Translations under genes and position numbers: made by a program
In this document: in pieces, positions 1-7,196 of the stretch
Layout: the number at the start of each line of letters is the position of its first letter
Numbering within the stretch: the first letter of the stretch is position 1
Assembly (NCBI GenBank): GCA_046598525.1
Contig: JBKJIJ010000005.1
Span: 1 to 14,940 of the forward strand
Source of the DNA: Methylotenera_A sp046598525
GTDB taxonomy: Bacteria; Pseudomonadota; Gammaproteobacteria; Burkholderiales; Methylophilaceae
Direction of reading: 5' to 3'
Length of the DNA: 14,940 bases
The notes under the pieces: generated by a model
Seen by the model: the letters and a program-made list of their open reading frames with translations, nothing else
Databases searched by the model: none
Told to the model about the DNA's origin: nothing

Positions 1-306
1 AATGACACCACCTTGGGTTGGTACCAGCAGCTTGAAGAAAATGCCAAAAACCATTTGCACAGCGTGCTAAATAACGATGAGCCGGATATGCCAAATGCCT
101 TAATTGATATGGCTTTGGCAACGCAAGCCGATTTAGCGATTATCCCCATGCAAGATATTTTAGCGCTTGATAGCACCAACCGCATGAATACCCCCGGCAC
201 ATTGGGCGGCAATTGGGTTTGGCGTTTTGATTGGCCAGAATTAACACCAGAGCAGCAACAGCATTTTGCCGATGCGGTGCAACGCTCTGGGCGGCGTGCT
301 AATTAG
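1..306 (+). CDS. malQ: 4-alpha-glucanotransferase (amylomaltase), C-terminal part
   Basis: The reading frame is open from the first base of the window, so this is the 3' end of a gene that begins upstream; about 101 residues are visible. The piece has the usual end of GH77 amylomaltases: an IIPMQDILAL segment, then RMNTPGTLGGNWVWRF, then a short tail beginning LTPEQQQHF. The family transfers alpha-1,4-glucan segments between maltodextrins in the cytoplasm and releases glucose. The catalytic carboxylates lie upstream of the window and cannot be checked. The stop is two bases before the start of a ROK sugar kinase, so the two are probably co-transcribed, with the kinase phosphorylating the released glucose. 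An internal ATG or TTG is not a credible start because the homology continues to the window edge. Confidence 0.85.
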   Translation, partial: NDTTLGWYQQLEENAKNHLHSVLNNDEPDMPNALIDMALATQADLAIIPMQDILALDSTNRMNTPGTLGGNWVWRFDWPELTPEQQQHFADAVQRSGRRAN

Positions 307-308
307 CG

Positions 309-1253
309 ATGAGTTTGCTAATTGGCATTGATGTTGGTGGCACTAATTTACGTTTAGGCGTGGTTAAATCCAGCGTTGGTGCGCTGCAATTGCTAGAAGA
401 AATGCGCTTTAGGGCTGACTTTTCGCAAATGTGCAAAGCGCATTCACCCGAAATAGCGTGGCAAAATATTTTAACCATTACCGCAGAAGCGATTCAAAAA
501 GTACGTCAGCAATACGCCGATATTAGTGCTGTGGGTATTGGCTTTCCGGGTTTTATTGACCCGCATACGCAAAAAATTGCGCAATCACCCAATTTGCCCG
601 GTTTAAAAAATGTGGATTTAAGCGCCGATTTAAGCCAATTAATTCAACTGCCAGTGGTGGTAGAAAATGATGCGCTTGCAGCCGCTTATGGCGAATATGC
701 TAATCAACATTTTGCCCAAGCAGGCAATTTAATCTATTTGGGCTTAGGCACTGGCGTGGGCGGCGGGCTTATTTTAAATGGCAAAGCTTTTCAAGGTGAC
801 CACGGTGTTGCCATGGAAGTAGGGCATATTATTGTGCAGGCCAATGGCAGGCCGTGTGGCTGCGGTAATTTAGGCTGCATGGAACAATATGCATCCGCTA
901 GCGGCGTTGCAAACACTTTTTATAAATTGACTAGCCAGCAACTCAACGCAAATGAGATAGCAACGCTTGCCGATCAAGGTAACTTGGCCGCTTTGGATGC
1001 TTATGCGCTGGCTGGAAAATCCTTAGCACAAGCATTAGCACATACATTAAAAGTGATTGATGTAAAAAATATTGTGATTGGCGGCGGTATGAGTGCTTCT
1101 TGGCCACTAATGCAGGGTGCTTTTCAGCAGCAATTAATGCAAGATTTAATCCCAGTGTTGCGCAATAAGTTAACCATCACCATCTCTAGCATGGGTGACC
1201 AAGCGGGTATGATTGGCGCTGCTATGTTGGCGCAGCAAAAAGTTTTAGCTTAA
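309..1253 (+). CDS. ROK-family sugar kinase (glucokinase or fructokinase type)
   Basis: A 314-residue cytoplasmic sugar kinase of the ROK family. The N-terminal phosphate-binding loop reads GIDVGGTNLRLGVV (residues 6-19). The catalytic aspartate is in VENDALAAA (D121). The second nucleotide-binding loop is LGLGTGVGGG (144-153). The structural zinc site is complete: E170 and H173 in EVGH, then CGCGNLGC with C183, C185 and C190, followed by E192. The length is normal for the family. The gene starts two bases after the malQ stop, so translational coupling is likely; no strong Shine-Dalgarno is visible. With malQ upstream, phosphorylation of glucose released from maltodextrin or glycogen is the natural reading, but ROK kinases also act on fructose, mannose or N-acetyl sugars, and sequence alone does not settle the substrate. 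A small AAGCC/GGCTT hairpin lies at 1270-1283 without a T run. Confidence 0.88.
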   Translation: MSLLIGIDVGGTNLRLGVVKSSVGALQLLEEMRFRADFSQMCKAHSPEIAWQNILTITAEAIQKVRQQYADISAVGIGFPGFIDPHTQKIAQSPNLPGLKNVDLSADLSQLIQLPVVVENDALAAAYGEYANQHFAQAGNLIYLGLGTGVGGGLILNGKAFQGDHGVAMEVGHIIVQANGRPCGCGNLGCMEQYASASGVANTFYKLTSQQLNANEIATLADQGNLAALDAYALAGKSLAQALAHTLKVIDVKNIVIGGGMSASWPLMQGAFQQQLMQDLIPVLRNKLTITISSMGDQAGMIGAAMLAQQKVLA

Positions 1254-1387
1254 ACCCAAAACCCAAAACAAGCCTTTCGGCTTAGGCCAATTCAAGCAAA
1301 ATACAGCGTTCTTAGCCTGTCATAATTCGTTCATTAATTATTGGTACATTAAAGTTATGTTAAACACAGACTACGAATAGCGATCGC

Positions 1388-2656
1388 TTGAAAACTAACA
1401 TCACTAACATTTTGCTGCAAAGAAGCTTAACGGCTTTATTTCAACCGATCATTGATCTGCATCGCGGTAATGTGTTTGGCCACGAAGCATTAATCAGAGG
1501 CCCAGTCGAAACAGATCTGCATTCGCCTATTGCCTTGCTAAATGAAGCGCATATAGTTGGTTTGTTGCCCGAAACAGAATTTTTATGCCGCGAAATTGCA
1601 TTAACAGAATATGCGCTGGCCAAAAATCCAAAAAAATTATTTATTAATATCAGCCCATTTTGCCTGCAATTAAACAACGCACAATTTGAGTTTCAGCTAA
1701 AACATGTTGAGCAGCTTGGCTTAAAGCCAACCGATATTGTGATTGAGATTACAGAAGGCACGTCGATTACCGATTTTGGTTTGCTAAAAGAGTGCGTTAA
1801 CAAATACCGTGAAATGGGTTTTGCTTTTGCCTTAGATGATTTAGGTGAGGGCTTTTCCAGTTTGCGTTTATGGTCTGAAATTGCACCCGATTACGTCAAA
1901 ATTGATAAGCATTTCATCCACAATATTCATAACGATGCCGTTAAATTAGAGTTTGTGCGCGCTATTCAAAAAATAGCATCTGAATCGGGCTGTTTAACCA
2001 TTGCCGAAGGCGTAGAAACCAGTGATGAGCTGGCGGTGGTTAAAGATTTAAAAATCAATTATGCGCAAGGGTATTTATTTGGCCGGCCATTGCCACAATT
2101 TCAAAAAAGTCTGCCTAACGAAGTCAAAATTTTGCTCAATAAAAGCGCGATTAGCGTGTTCCCCGAGTTTTCTACCGCAGCAGGCAAACAGGCTACAGTG
2201 GCTAATTTAGTCACTTATCAAGTGGCTATTGATGCGAATTTTAGCAACGATGACGTATATCAATTGTTTGAACAAGATGCAAAATTAAGCTCAATCCCTG
2301 TTGTGGATGGCAAAACGCCAGTTGGCTTAATCAGCCGATATGACACGATTGACCGATTTGCGCGGCCTTATCAGCGTGAATTGCATGGCAAAAAATCTTG
2401 TACAGAATACATGGATAAAACACCGTTAATCGTTAAAAAAAGCATGACAATCAATGCCTTGAGCGAGCTGATTGTGAGTGCAGATGCGCAATATTTGATT
2501 AATGGTTTCATAATCATTAATGAAAAGGATGAGTATATAGGCACAGGCAACGGCCATACTTTATTGCGCGAAGTTACTAATATGCAAATTCATGCGGCGC
2601 GCTATGCCAACCCGCTAACGCTTTTGCCGGGCAACGTGCCAATTTTCGCATATTGA
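1388..2656 (+). CDS. EAL-CBS cyclic-di-GMP protein, separated from its GGDEF domain by a frameshift
   Basis: The visible 422 residues hold an EAL phosphodiesterase domain (about 12-240) and a CBS-pair-like sensory region (about 255-395). EAL signature residues look complete: E33 in HEALIRG, N87 in FINIS, E120 in IEITEG, D150-D151 in ALDDLGEG, K171 in YVKID, E207 in AEGVET and Q227 in QGYLFGRP. The domain should therefore be able to hydrolyse cyclic-di-GMP, and the CBS region probably binds a nucleotide or senses another ligand. TTG at 1388 is the only plausible start after the in-frame stop at 1361-1363, and it places the LTALFQPI segment where related proteins begin. There is no clear ribosome site. 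The frame ends a few residues after LTLLPGNVPI, exactly where the GGDEF domain should begin. That domain is intact in the +1 frame, so this product is a truncated form of an EAL-CBS-GGDEF protein of about 580 residues. Confidence 0.8.
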   Translation: MKTNITNILLQRSLTALFQPIIDLHRGNVFGHEALIRGPVETDLHSPIALLNEAHIVGLLPETEFLCREIALTEYALAKNPKKLFINISPFCLQLNNAQFEFQLKHVEQLGLKPTDIVIEITEGTSITDFGLLKECVNKYREMGFAFALDDLGEGFSSLRLWSEIAPDYVKIDKHFIHNIHNDAVKLEFVRAIQKIASESGCLTIAEGVETSDELAVVKDLKINYAQGYLFGRPLPQFQKSLPNEVKILLNKSAISVFPEFSTAAGKQATVANLVTYQVAIDANFSNDDVYQLFEQDAKLSSIPVVDGKTPVGLISRYDTIDRFARPYQRELHGKKSCTEYMDKTPLIVKKSMTINALSELIVSADAQYLINGFIIINEKDEYIGTGNGHTLLREVTNMQIHAARYANPLTLLPGNVPIFAY

Positions 2657-3143
2657 TCGATTGCTACAAAATGCCAAGCCGTTTGTGGCGTGCTATTGCG
2701 ATTTGGATAACTTTAAACCGTTTAACGATGCCTATGGTTACCGGCGCGGCGATGAGCTTATTCAGTTTATCGGGCATTTATTAAGCACAGTGGCGATAAG
2801 CGAACAGGATTTTATTTGGCATATTGGCGGTGACGATTTTATTTTATTATTTCAATCTGACAACTGGGAAAAGCTGTGTAAAAATGCCTTAGATACCATT
2901 ACAAAAGTGATACCCGATTTTTATGACAGCAAAGACGTGAAAATGGGCGGTATTCATGTAGAAGATAGGCTGGGCAATAAAAACTTTTTCCCGTTTGGCA
3001 GCATGTCGATTGGCGCTGTGAATGTGATTCCAGAATATTTTAATAGTCACCACGAAGTATCTGGCGCCATGAGTCGCGCAAAGAAAGAGGCTAAAAAAGT
3101 GCAGGGCAATAGCCTGCTTTTAGATAGGCGTCAATTCGGCTAA
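2646..3143 (+). pseudogene. GGDEF domain cut off from the upstream EAL-CBS gene by a frameshift
   Basis: Read from the TCG codon at 2646, this frame gives SHIDRLLQNAKPF and then a complete GGDEF diguanylate cyclase domain. It has CDLDNFKPFNDAYGY, the active-site loop IGGDDF (a GG[DE][DE]F variant compatible with catalysis), and the late SIGAVNV and AMSRAKKEAKK segments. No RxxD inhibitory site lies five residues before the loop. There is no ATG or ribosome site for separate translation; the only early candidate is a TTG at 2661 inside the homology. Removing one T from TTTT at 2643-2646, or restoring two lost bases, joins the frames to read VPISHIDRLLQ. The domain is thus the third part of the upstream protein. 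The shift may be a real mutation, a low-frequency slippage site or a homopolymer sequencing error; these cannot be told apart here. Confidence 0.8.
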
Positions 3144-3180
3144 TTTATTGATTTTATTTAAATTATTTGGCTGGTTCGGT

Positions 3181-3861
3181 TCAAATTTCTGCATTTAAAA
3201 TTGCTGATTTTGAAACTGCTGGCTTTGAAACTACAGCACCATTTTCAATATAAATAATATCGTTAGTTAATTGCAAAATCTCATCCATGCTATGGCTTAC
3301 ATACAGCATCGGAATATTAATATTATCAGCCACTAATTTTAAATAAGGCAAAATCTGCTGTTTTAATTTTTCATCCAGTGATGCTAATGGCTCATCTAGC
3401 ATGAGTAATTTGGGTGAGCTTAACAACGCGCGACCAAGCGCCACACGTTGTTTTTCGCCGCCAGATAATTGGTGCGGTTGCTGTTTTTTAAGCGATTCTA
3501 AAGCCAATAATTGCATGATTACGGCAGGCTGAATCAGCTGTTTTTGCTGACTATTTAATTTAAACGCATAGTTTAAATTTTGCTCAACCGACATATGTGG
3601 AAACAGCCGGCCATCTTGAAATACCAAGCCTACTCTGCGTTGGTGAATGGGTTTGTTAATGCCTGATTTGCTATCAAACACACATTCACCATCAATAAAA
3701 ATACGGCCGCTATTGGGCTGGGTAATGCCTGCAATTAGGCTTAATAATGTGCTTTTGCCAGAACCAGAAGGGCCAAATATGGCCGTTACGTGCTTATCTA
3801 TTTGTAATGACACATCAAAATTGAAGTGTTTACGTTGCAATTTAGCTTCAATTTTAATCAT
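3181..3861 (-). CDS. modC: Molybdate ABC transporter ATP-binding protein, short form
   Basis: The ATPase that powers molybdate uptake through ModB. With the ATG at 3861 it has 226 residues; a TTG at 3876 would add five residues (MAANN) but lies further inside modB. ABC motifs in order: Walker A GPSGSGKST (30-38), Q-loop VFQDGRLFPH (Q82), signature LSGGEKQR (132-139), Walker B LLMLDEP (D156, E157) and switch H190 in YVSHSMDE. The segment RLFPHMSVEQNL after the Q-loop is typical of ModC. The protein stops shortly after the ATPase core, at IENGAVVSK plus a short tail. The C-terminal Mop/TOBE molybdate-binding domain of classical ModC (about 350 residues) is absent. The start codon overlaps the modB stop by 8 bases, so the two are translationally coupled. 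The gene converges on the GGDEF remnant with 37 bases between them and no obvious terminator. Confidence 0.9.
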   Translation of the reverse strand: MIKIEAKLQRKHFNFDVSLQIDKHVTAIFGPSGSGKSTLLSLIAGITQPNSGRIFIDGECVFDSKSGINKPIHQRRVGLVFQDGRLFPHMSVEQNLNYAFKLNSQQKQLIQPAVIMQLLALESLKKQQPHQLSGGEKQRVALGRALLSSPKLLMLDEPLASLDEKLKQQILPYLKLVADNINIPMLYVSHSMDEILQLTNDIIYIENGAVVSKPAVSKSAILNAEI

Positions 3862-4570
3862 GTTGTTGGCGGCCAATTTTTTGGTTGGCTTTGCGCTCCA
3901 AGCGGTCGCTTAACATTAAGGCGCCCAGCGCTAAAATCATGCTTAAAATAACCAATCGCATAGCCGGCCAATCGCCATTGGGGATTTGCGTATAACTATA
4001 AATGGCCAATGGCAGCGTGCGCGTTTCGTTTTCAATATTACCAACAAAGGTAATGGTTGCGCCAAATTCGCCCAAGCTGCGGCTAAACGCCAATATTAAG
4101 CCTGTGATAACCCCCGGCATGGCCAGCGGCAAAGTGATGGTAAAAAATACGTTAAGCGGATGCGCGCCAAGCGATTGCGCAGCAATTTCTAAATGTTGGT
4201 CAACTTGCGAAATAGCTAAACGGGTAGAGCGCACCATTAATGGAAACGCCATCACCGCTGATGCAACCACCGCGCCCATCCAAGTAAAGGCAAGGCTAAA
4301 GCCAAAATAGGTATGCAAATGCTTGCCGATTAAGCCTTGATTACCCAGCAATAAAAGTAACAAAAAGCCAGGTACCACTGGCGGTAATACCAAGGGCAAA
4401 TGCACAAGGCTATCTAATAGTGATTTACCCCAAAATGATTTTCTGGCCAATAACCACGATACCGCAATGCCGGGAATGAGGATGATAAGAACGCACAAAA
4501 GCGCTACTTTAAGTGACAGCCAGACAATGGCTAATTCTTCTGGCGTAAAGCTAAATAGTGCATGCATCAT
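3854..4570 (-). CDS. modB: Molybdate ABC transporter permease
   Basis: A 238-residue inner-membrane permease, the normal length for ModB. Five to six hydrophobic segments are visible, at about 15-42, 54-76, 92-112, 140-163 and 205-222. The coupling (EAA-type) loop that contacts ModC reads EIAAQSLGAHPLNVFFTITL, followed by PGVITGLILAFSRSLGEFGATITFVGN. The HLPLVLPPVVPGFLLL segment is also typical of ModB/CysW-type molybdate and sulfate permeases; the adjacent modA decides for molybdate. Two adjacent ATG codons (4570 and 4567) could serve as start, neither with a good Shine-Dalgarno. The gene is 180 bases downstream of modA, with a palindromic repeat in between, and its stop overlaps the modC start. 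Confidence 0.92.
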   Translation of the reverse strand: MMHALFSFTPEELAIVWLSLKVALLCVLIILIPGIAVSWLLARKSFWGKSLLDSLVHLPLVLPPVVPGFLLLLLLGNQGLIGKHLHTYFGFSLAFTWMGAVVASAVMAFPLMVRSTRLAISQVDQHLEIAAQSLGAHPLNVFFTITLPLAMPGVITGLILAFSRSLGEFGATITFVGNIENETRTLPLAIYSYTQIPNGDWPAMRLVILSMILALGALMLSDRLERKANQKIGRQQHD

Positions 4571-4623
4571 ATTTTACTGAACTTATTGTGAAATGATATT
4601 TTAATGAGTAATAAGCCCAATAG

Positions 4624-4696
4624 CGTCATCCTCGCGTAAGCGGGGATCCATCCACGCCTTAAATCAAAATGGATTCCCGCTTTCGCGGGAATGACG
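4624..4696. repeat. Palindromic dRS3-like repeat inside the mod operon
   Basis: Two half-units face each other. The left half (4624-4651) begins CGTCATCCTCGCG, and the right half (4669-4696) ends GCGGGAATGACG. They are reverse complements at 24 of 28 positions. The right half extended to 4664-4696 is the same 33-bp unit as the two that frame the GIY-YIG gene near the window end, matching the 14072 copy at 31 of 33 bases. Its core at 4673-4692 fits ATTCCC-N8-GGGAAT, the pattern described for neisserial dRS3 repeats. Transcribed from modA to modB it would form stable hairpins, which could affect mRNA decay or modB expression. No target-site duplication longer than a chance AG is visible. The rest of the 180-base gap holds only a 10-bp palindrome, TTCCGCGGAA, at 4735-4744. 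Confidence 0.85.
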
Positions 4697-4750
4697 AGAA
4701 CAGAGGTATTCGTTAAGTTGATCACTATTTATTGTTCCGCGGAAACTCTT

Positions 4751-5509
4751 TTATTTTAAAAAATGAAAGCCATATTGCATAAATATTGCCTGTGCTGGGG
4801 CTGATTTTAAATAATCGTAAAATTTCATGGCGTTTGGGTTAGCATTTTTGCTTAAGCTTAACGGGTAAACAACCGCGTCATGGCTACTTTTAGGGAAAAC
4901 CATCACCGTTTGCACTTTAGCTGAAAGCTTGGCATCTGTCGCGTAAACAATGCCTGCTGCGCATTCGCCACGCTCTACATTAACCAAAGCCGCGCGCACA
5001 TCTTGTGTACCCACAATGCGCGATTTTATAGATTCCCACCAGCCCAGCGATTTTAATGCCTGCTTTGCGTAAATACCAACTGGTACCGATTCGGTTTCGC
5101 CAGTACAAAGCTTTCCTGTAAACGCGTCTGCAAAATTAACGTTTTGATCAGTATTAAGCTTAAAGCCTTTGCCTGTTGGCGCGATTAAAACCAGCTGATT
5201 ACCCAGCAAATTAGAGGTTGTTGCATCATTAAGCGCTTTTTTATCTTTTAAATATTGCATCCATTTGCTGTCCGCGGATATAAAAATATCGGCTGGCGCG
5301 CCGTTTTCTATTTGTTTTGCAAGGGTAGAAGACGATGCAAAAGAGGTTTGAATTTCAATATTGGTTTGTTTTTCATAGTTTGCCGCAATGGAGGTTATGG
5401 CGTCGGTTAAGCTGGCCGCGGCAAAAACCACCACTTTTTTGTTATTTTCAACTGCACATGCTTGTGCCGATAAACACAAACATAAAATTATAAATTTGAA
5501 TTTAAACAT
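4751..5509 (-). CDS. modA: Molybdate ABC transporter periplasmic binding protein
   Basis: A 252-residue periplasmic protein with a Sec signal peptide (MFKFKFIILCLCLSAQACA, probable cleavage near residue 19). ModA features follow: VVVFAAASLTDAI with the early serine that binds the oxyanion, SFASSSTLAKQIENGAPADIFISAD, then NQLVLIAP, the QDVRAALVNVERGECAAGIVYATDA segment and a C-terminal KFYDYLKS. It delivers molybdate, and probably tungstate, to ModBC. The AxAC sequence near the signal cleavage site does not fit a strict lipobox, so a soluble rather than lipid-anchored protein is expected. The ATG at 5509 overlaps the queG stop by 8 bases, so it is probably read as part of the queG transcript. 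The long gap and repeat before modB could allow more modA than modBC. Confidence 0.93.
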   Translation of the reverse strand: MFKFKFIILCLCLSAQACAVENNKKVVVFAAASLTDAITSIAANYEKQTNIEIQTSFASSSTLAKQIENGAPADIFISADSKWMQYLKDKKALNDATTSNLLGNQLVLIAPTGKGFKLNTDQNVNFADAFTGKLCTGETESVPVGIYAKQALKSLGWWESIKSRIVGTQDVRAALVNVERGECAAGIVYATDAKLSAKVQTVMVFPKSSHDAVVYPLSLSKNANPNAMKFYDYLKSAPAQAIFMQYGFHFLK

Positions 5510-6608
5510 TATTTTTTATGCTATTTTCTAACGATATATGTTGCCCTAAAGCCCAAGCCACATGCTCGCGGACAATTTCATTTTCATCATTTTCACGCGA
5601 TTTTAAGGCATTAATAATATCGGCATTGGTTGCTGCATTGCCTAAGCCAACCGCAATATTACGCAACCATTGGGTGTGGCCGATTCTATAAATGGCACTA
5701 CCCGCCATTTTTTGTTTAAACACTTCTTCAGTCCAGCCAAAGCATTCTACAAGGCTAATATTATCTAAACCGTTTTTAACTGAAAAATCCGGCTCTTGGG
5801 TGATTTCGGCAAATTTATTCCAAGGGCAGGTGAGTTGGCAATCGTCACAACCATACACGCGGTTGCCGATTAACGGCCTAAATTCAACTGGAATGCTGGT
5901 TTTAAGCTCAATTGTTAGATACGAAATACAACGCCGCGCATCCACTTCATAAGGCGCGGTAATGGCTTGTGTAGGGCAAATATCCATGCAACTGGTGCAA
6001 GTGCCGCAATGGTTGCTGGTTGGTTCATCAATAATCAACGGCAAATTGGTGTAGATTTCACCCAAAAAAAACCATGAGCCGCGATTTTTATTAAGTAGCA
6101 ATGTATGTTTACCGCGCCAACCCAAACCGGCTTTTTCCGCCAATGCCACTTCTAACACAGGCGCGCTATCGGTAAAAACGCGGTAGCTAAAATCGTTAAA
6201 ATTAAGCCGTTGTAATTCAGATTGAATTTTTTTACTTAATTTTTGTAATTTTTGCCGCATTACCTTGTGATAATCGCGCCCCAAAGCATAGCGCGAAATA
6301 AACGCTTTTTCGCTGTCATGCATAATGGTTTCGCTATGCGCTGCATTAGGCGGCAAATAATCCAGCCTAGCGGAGATCACGCGAATGGTATTTGGCACTA
6401 ATTCGGCAGGGCGGGTTCGCTTCACCCCATGTTTTGCCATATAATCCATATCACCATGAAAACCTTTAGCAACCCACGCTTGGTGTTCGCTTTCGGCGGC
6501 TTGCAAATTGGTATCGGTAATGCCAATTTGATTAAAGCCCAGCGCTAGCCCCCAACTTTTAATGTCGGCGGAAAGCGTTTCCCAGTCGTTGGTTAAATTT
6601 GATTGCAT
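5502..6608 (-). CDS. queG: Epoxyqueuosine reductase
   Basis: A 368-residue cytoplasmic, cobalamin-dependent iron-sulfur enzyme that reduces epoxyqueuosine to queuosine in the tRNA wobble base. Evidence: the family N-terminus with KGFHGDMDYMAKH; the YALGRDYHKVMRQKL segment; RVFTDSAPVLEVALAEKAGLG containing the probable catalytic D147; the first 4Fe-4S ligands C201, C204, C207 and C211 in CGTCTSCMDICP; C227; and C254, C257 and C261 in GCDDCQLTCPWN. A HEAT-like C-terminus (WLRNIAVGLGNAA) contacts tRNA in known structures. The ATG at 6608 gives a full-length protein. A weak promoter is possible on the minus strand, with -10 TATTAT at 6641-6636 and -35 TTTAAA at 6663-6658 (spacer 16). It is the first gene of an apparent queG-modA-modB-modC unit, divergent from tsaE. 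Confidence 0.95.
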   Translation of the reverse strand: MQSNLTNDWETLSADIKSWGLALGFNQIGITDTNLQAAESEHQAWVAKGFHGDMDYMAKHGVKRTRPAELVPNTIRVISARLDYLPPNAAHSETIMHDSEKAFISRYALGRDYHKVMRQKLQKLSKKIQSELQRLNFNDFSYRVFTDSAPVLEVALAEKAGLGWRGKHTLLLNKNRGSWFFLGEIYTNLPLIIDEPTSNHCGTCTSCMDICPTQAITAPYEVDARRCISYLTIELKTSIPVEFRPLIGNRVYGCDDCQLTCPWNKFAEITQEPDFSVKNGLDNISLVECFGWTEEVFKQKMAGSAIYRIGHTQWLRNIAVGLGNAATNADIINALKSRENDENEIVREHVAWALGQHISLENSIKNNV

Positions 6609-6679
6609 AGGTGGATGATATTACACTTGCTCAAAATAATACGGTGATAGACAACAATTTAAACTAAGACGGCGATTTT

Positions 6680-7174
6680 TTGGACCCTTTTTTTTTACAA
6701 GATGAAGCGGCAACGTTGGCAGCAGGCGCCACGTTTTCGCAATGCATGGTTGCTGGCGCCGTGGCTTTTTTGCATGGCGATTTAGGCTCAGGAAAAACCA
6801 CGTTTACGCGCGGCTTTCTACAAGGCTTGGGTTTTGTTGGCAAAGTAAAAAGTCCAACTTATACTTTGGTTGAGCCTTATGAATTAAACGATTTAACCGT
6901 TTATCATTTTGATTTATATCGATTTATTGATGAAGAAGAATGGGAAGTGGCGGGCTTTAGAGAGTACTTTAATGACAGCAGCATTTGTTTGATTGAATGG
7001 CCAGAAAAAGCCGGCTATTTGCTGCCAGAACCCGATATTCATGTGCATATTATGCATGATGGATTGCAACGAAAAATTCAATTTTTAGCCAACACAATTC
7101 AAGGTGTTCAATGTTTGGCGGCTTTGATGACGCTACAGAATAATCTTGCTAATGATAAAAACCAAACAGCATAA
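6680..7174 (+). CDS. tsaE: tRNA threonylcarbamoyladenosine biosynthesis ATPase
   Basis: A 164-residue cytoplasmic P-loop protein that works with TsaB, TsaD and TsaC to make the t6A modification of ANN-decoding tRNAs. Visible motifs: Walker A GDLGSGKTT (33-41), VKSPTYTLVEPY (56-67), HFDLYR (76-81) and LIEWPEKAG (104-112), all family hallmarks. TTG at 6680 is the chosen start because an in-frame stop lies at 6665-6667 and homology begins within a few codons (FFLQDEAATLA). The start is awkward: no Shine-Dalgarno is visible and the codons right after it cross nine consecutive T residues (6688-6696). The gene is followed by an AmiC-type amidase whose start is close to, or inside, the tsaE end, so the pair is likely one transcript that may continue the tsaE-ami-mutL order known from other Proteobacteria. 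Confidence 0.92.
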   Translation: MDPFFLQDEAATLAAGATFSQCMVAGAVAFLHGDLGSGKTTFTRGFLQGLGFVGKVKSPTYTLVEPYELNDLTVYHFDLYRFIDEEEWEVAGFREYFNDSSICLIEWPEKAGYLLPEPDIHVHIMHDGLQRKIQFLANTIQGVQCLAALMTLQNNLANDKNQTA

Positions 7175-7196
7175 CTGGATGACACTAAACCTTAAT

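Noticed and set aside
1270..1283. AAGCC-TTTC-GGCTT hairpin after the ROK kinase, considered as a terminator.
   Set aside because: The stem has only five pairs and no T run follows, so it is too weak to call.
2643..2656. Programmed ribosomal frameshifting to join EAL-CBS and GGDEF.
   Set aside because: The site lacks a known +1 slippery codon with a stop or a stimulatory element; slipping from ATT to TTT would leave a first-position mismatch.
2661..3143. GGDEF frame as an independent gene starting at TTG 2661.
   Set aside because: Homology continues upstream of that codon, there is no ribosome site, and a one-base change fuses it to the upstream EAL-CBS frame.
3862..3876. TTG start for modC five codons upstream.
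   Set aside because: The ATG at 3861 gives the normal ModC N-terminus and an 8-base overlap matching the queG/modA junction.
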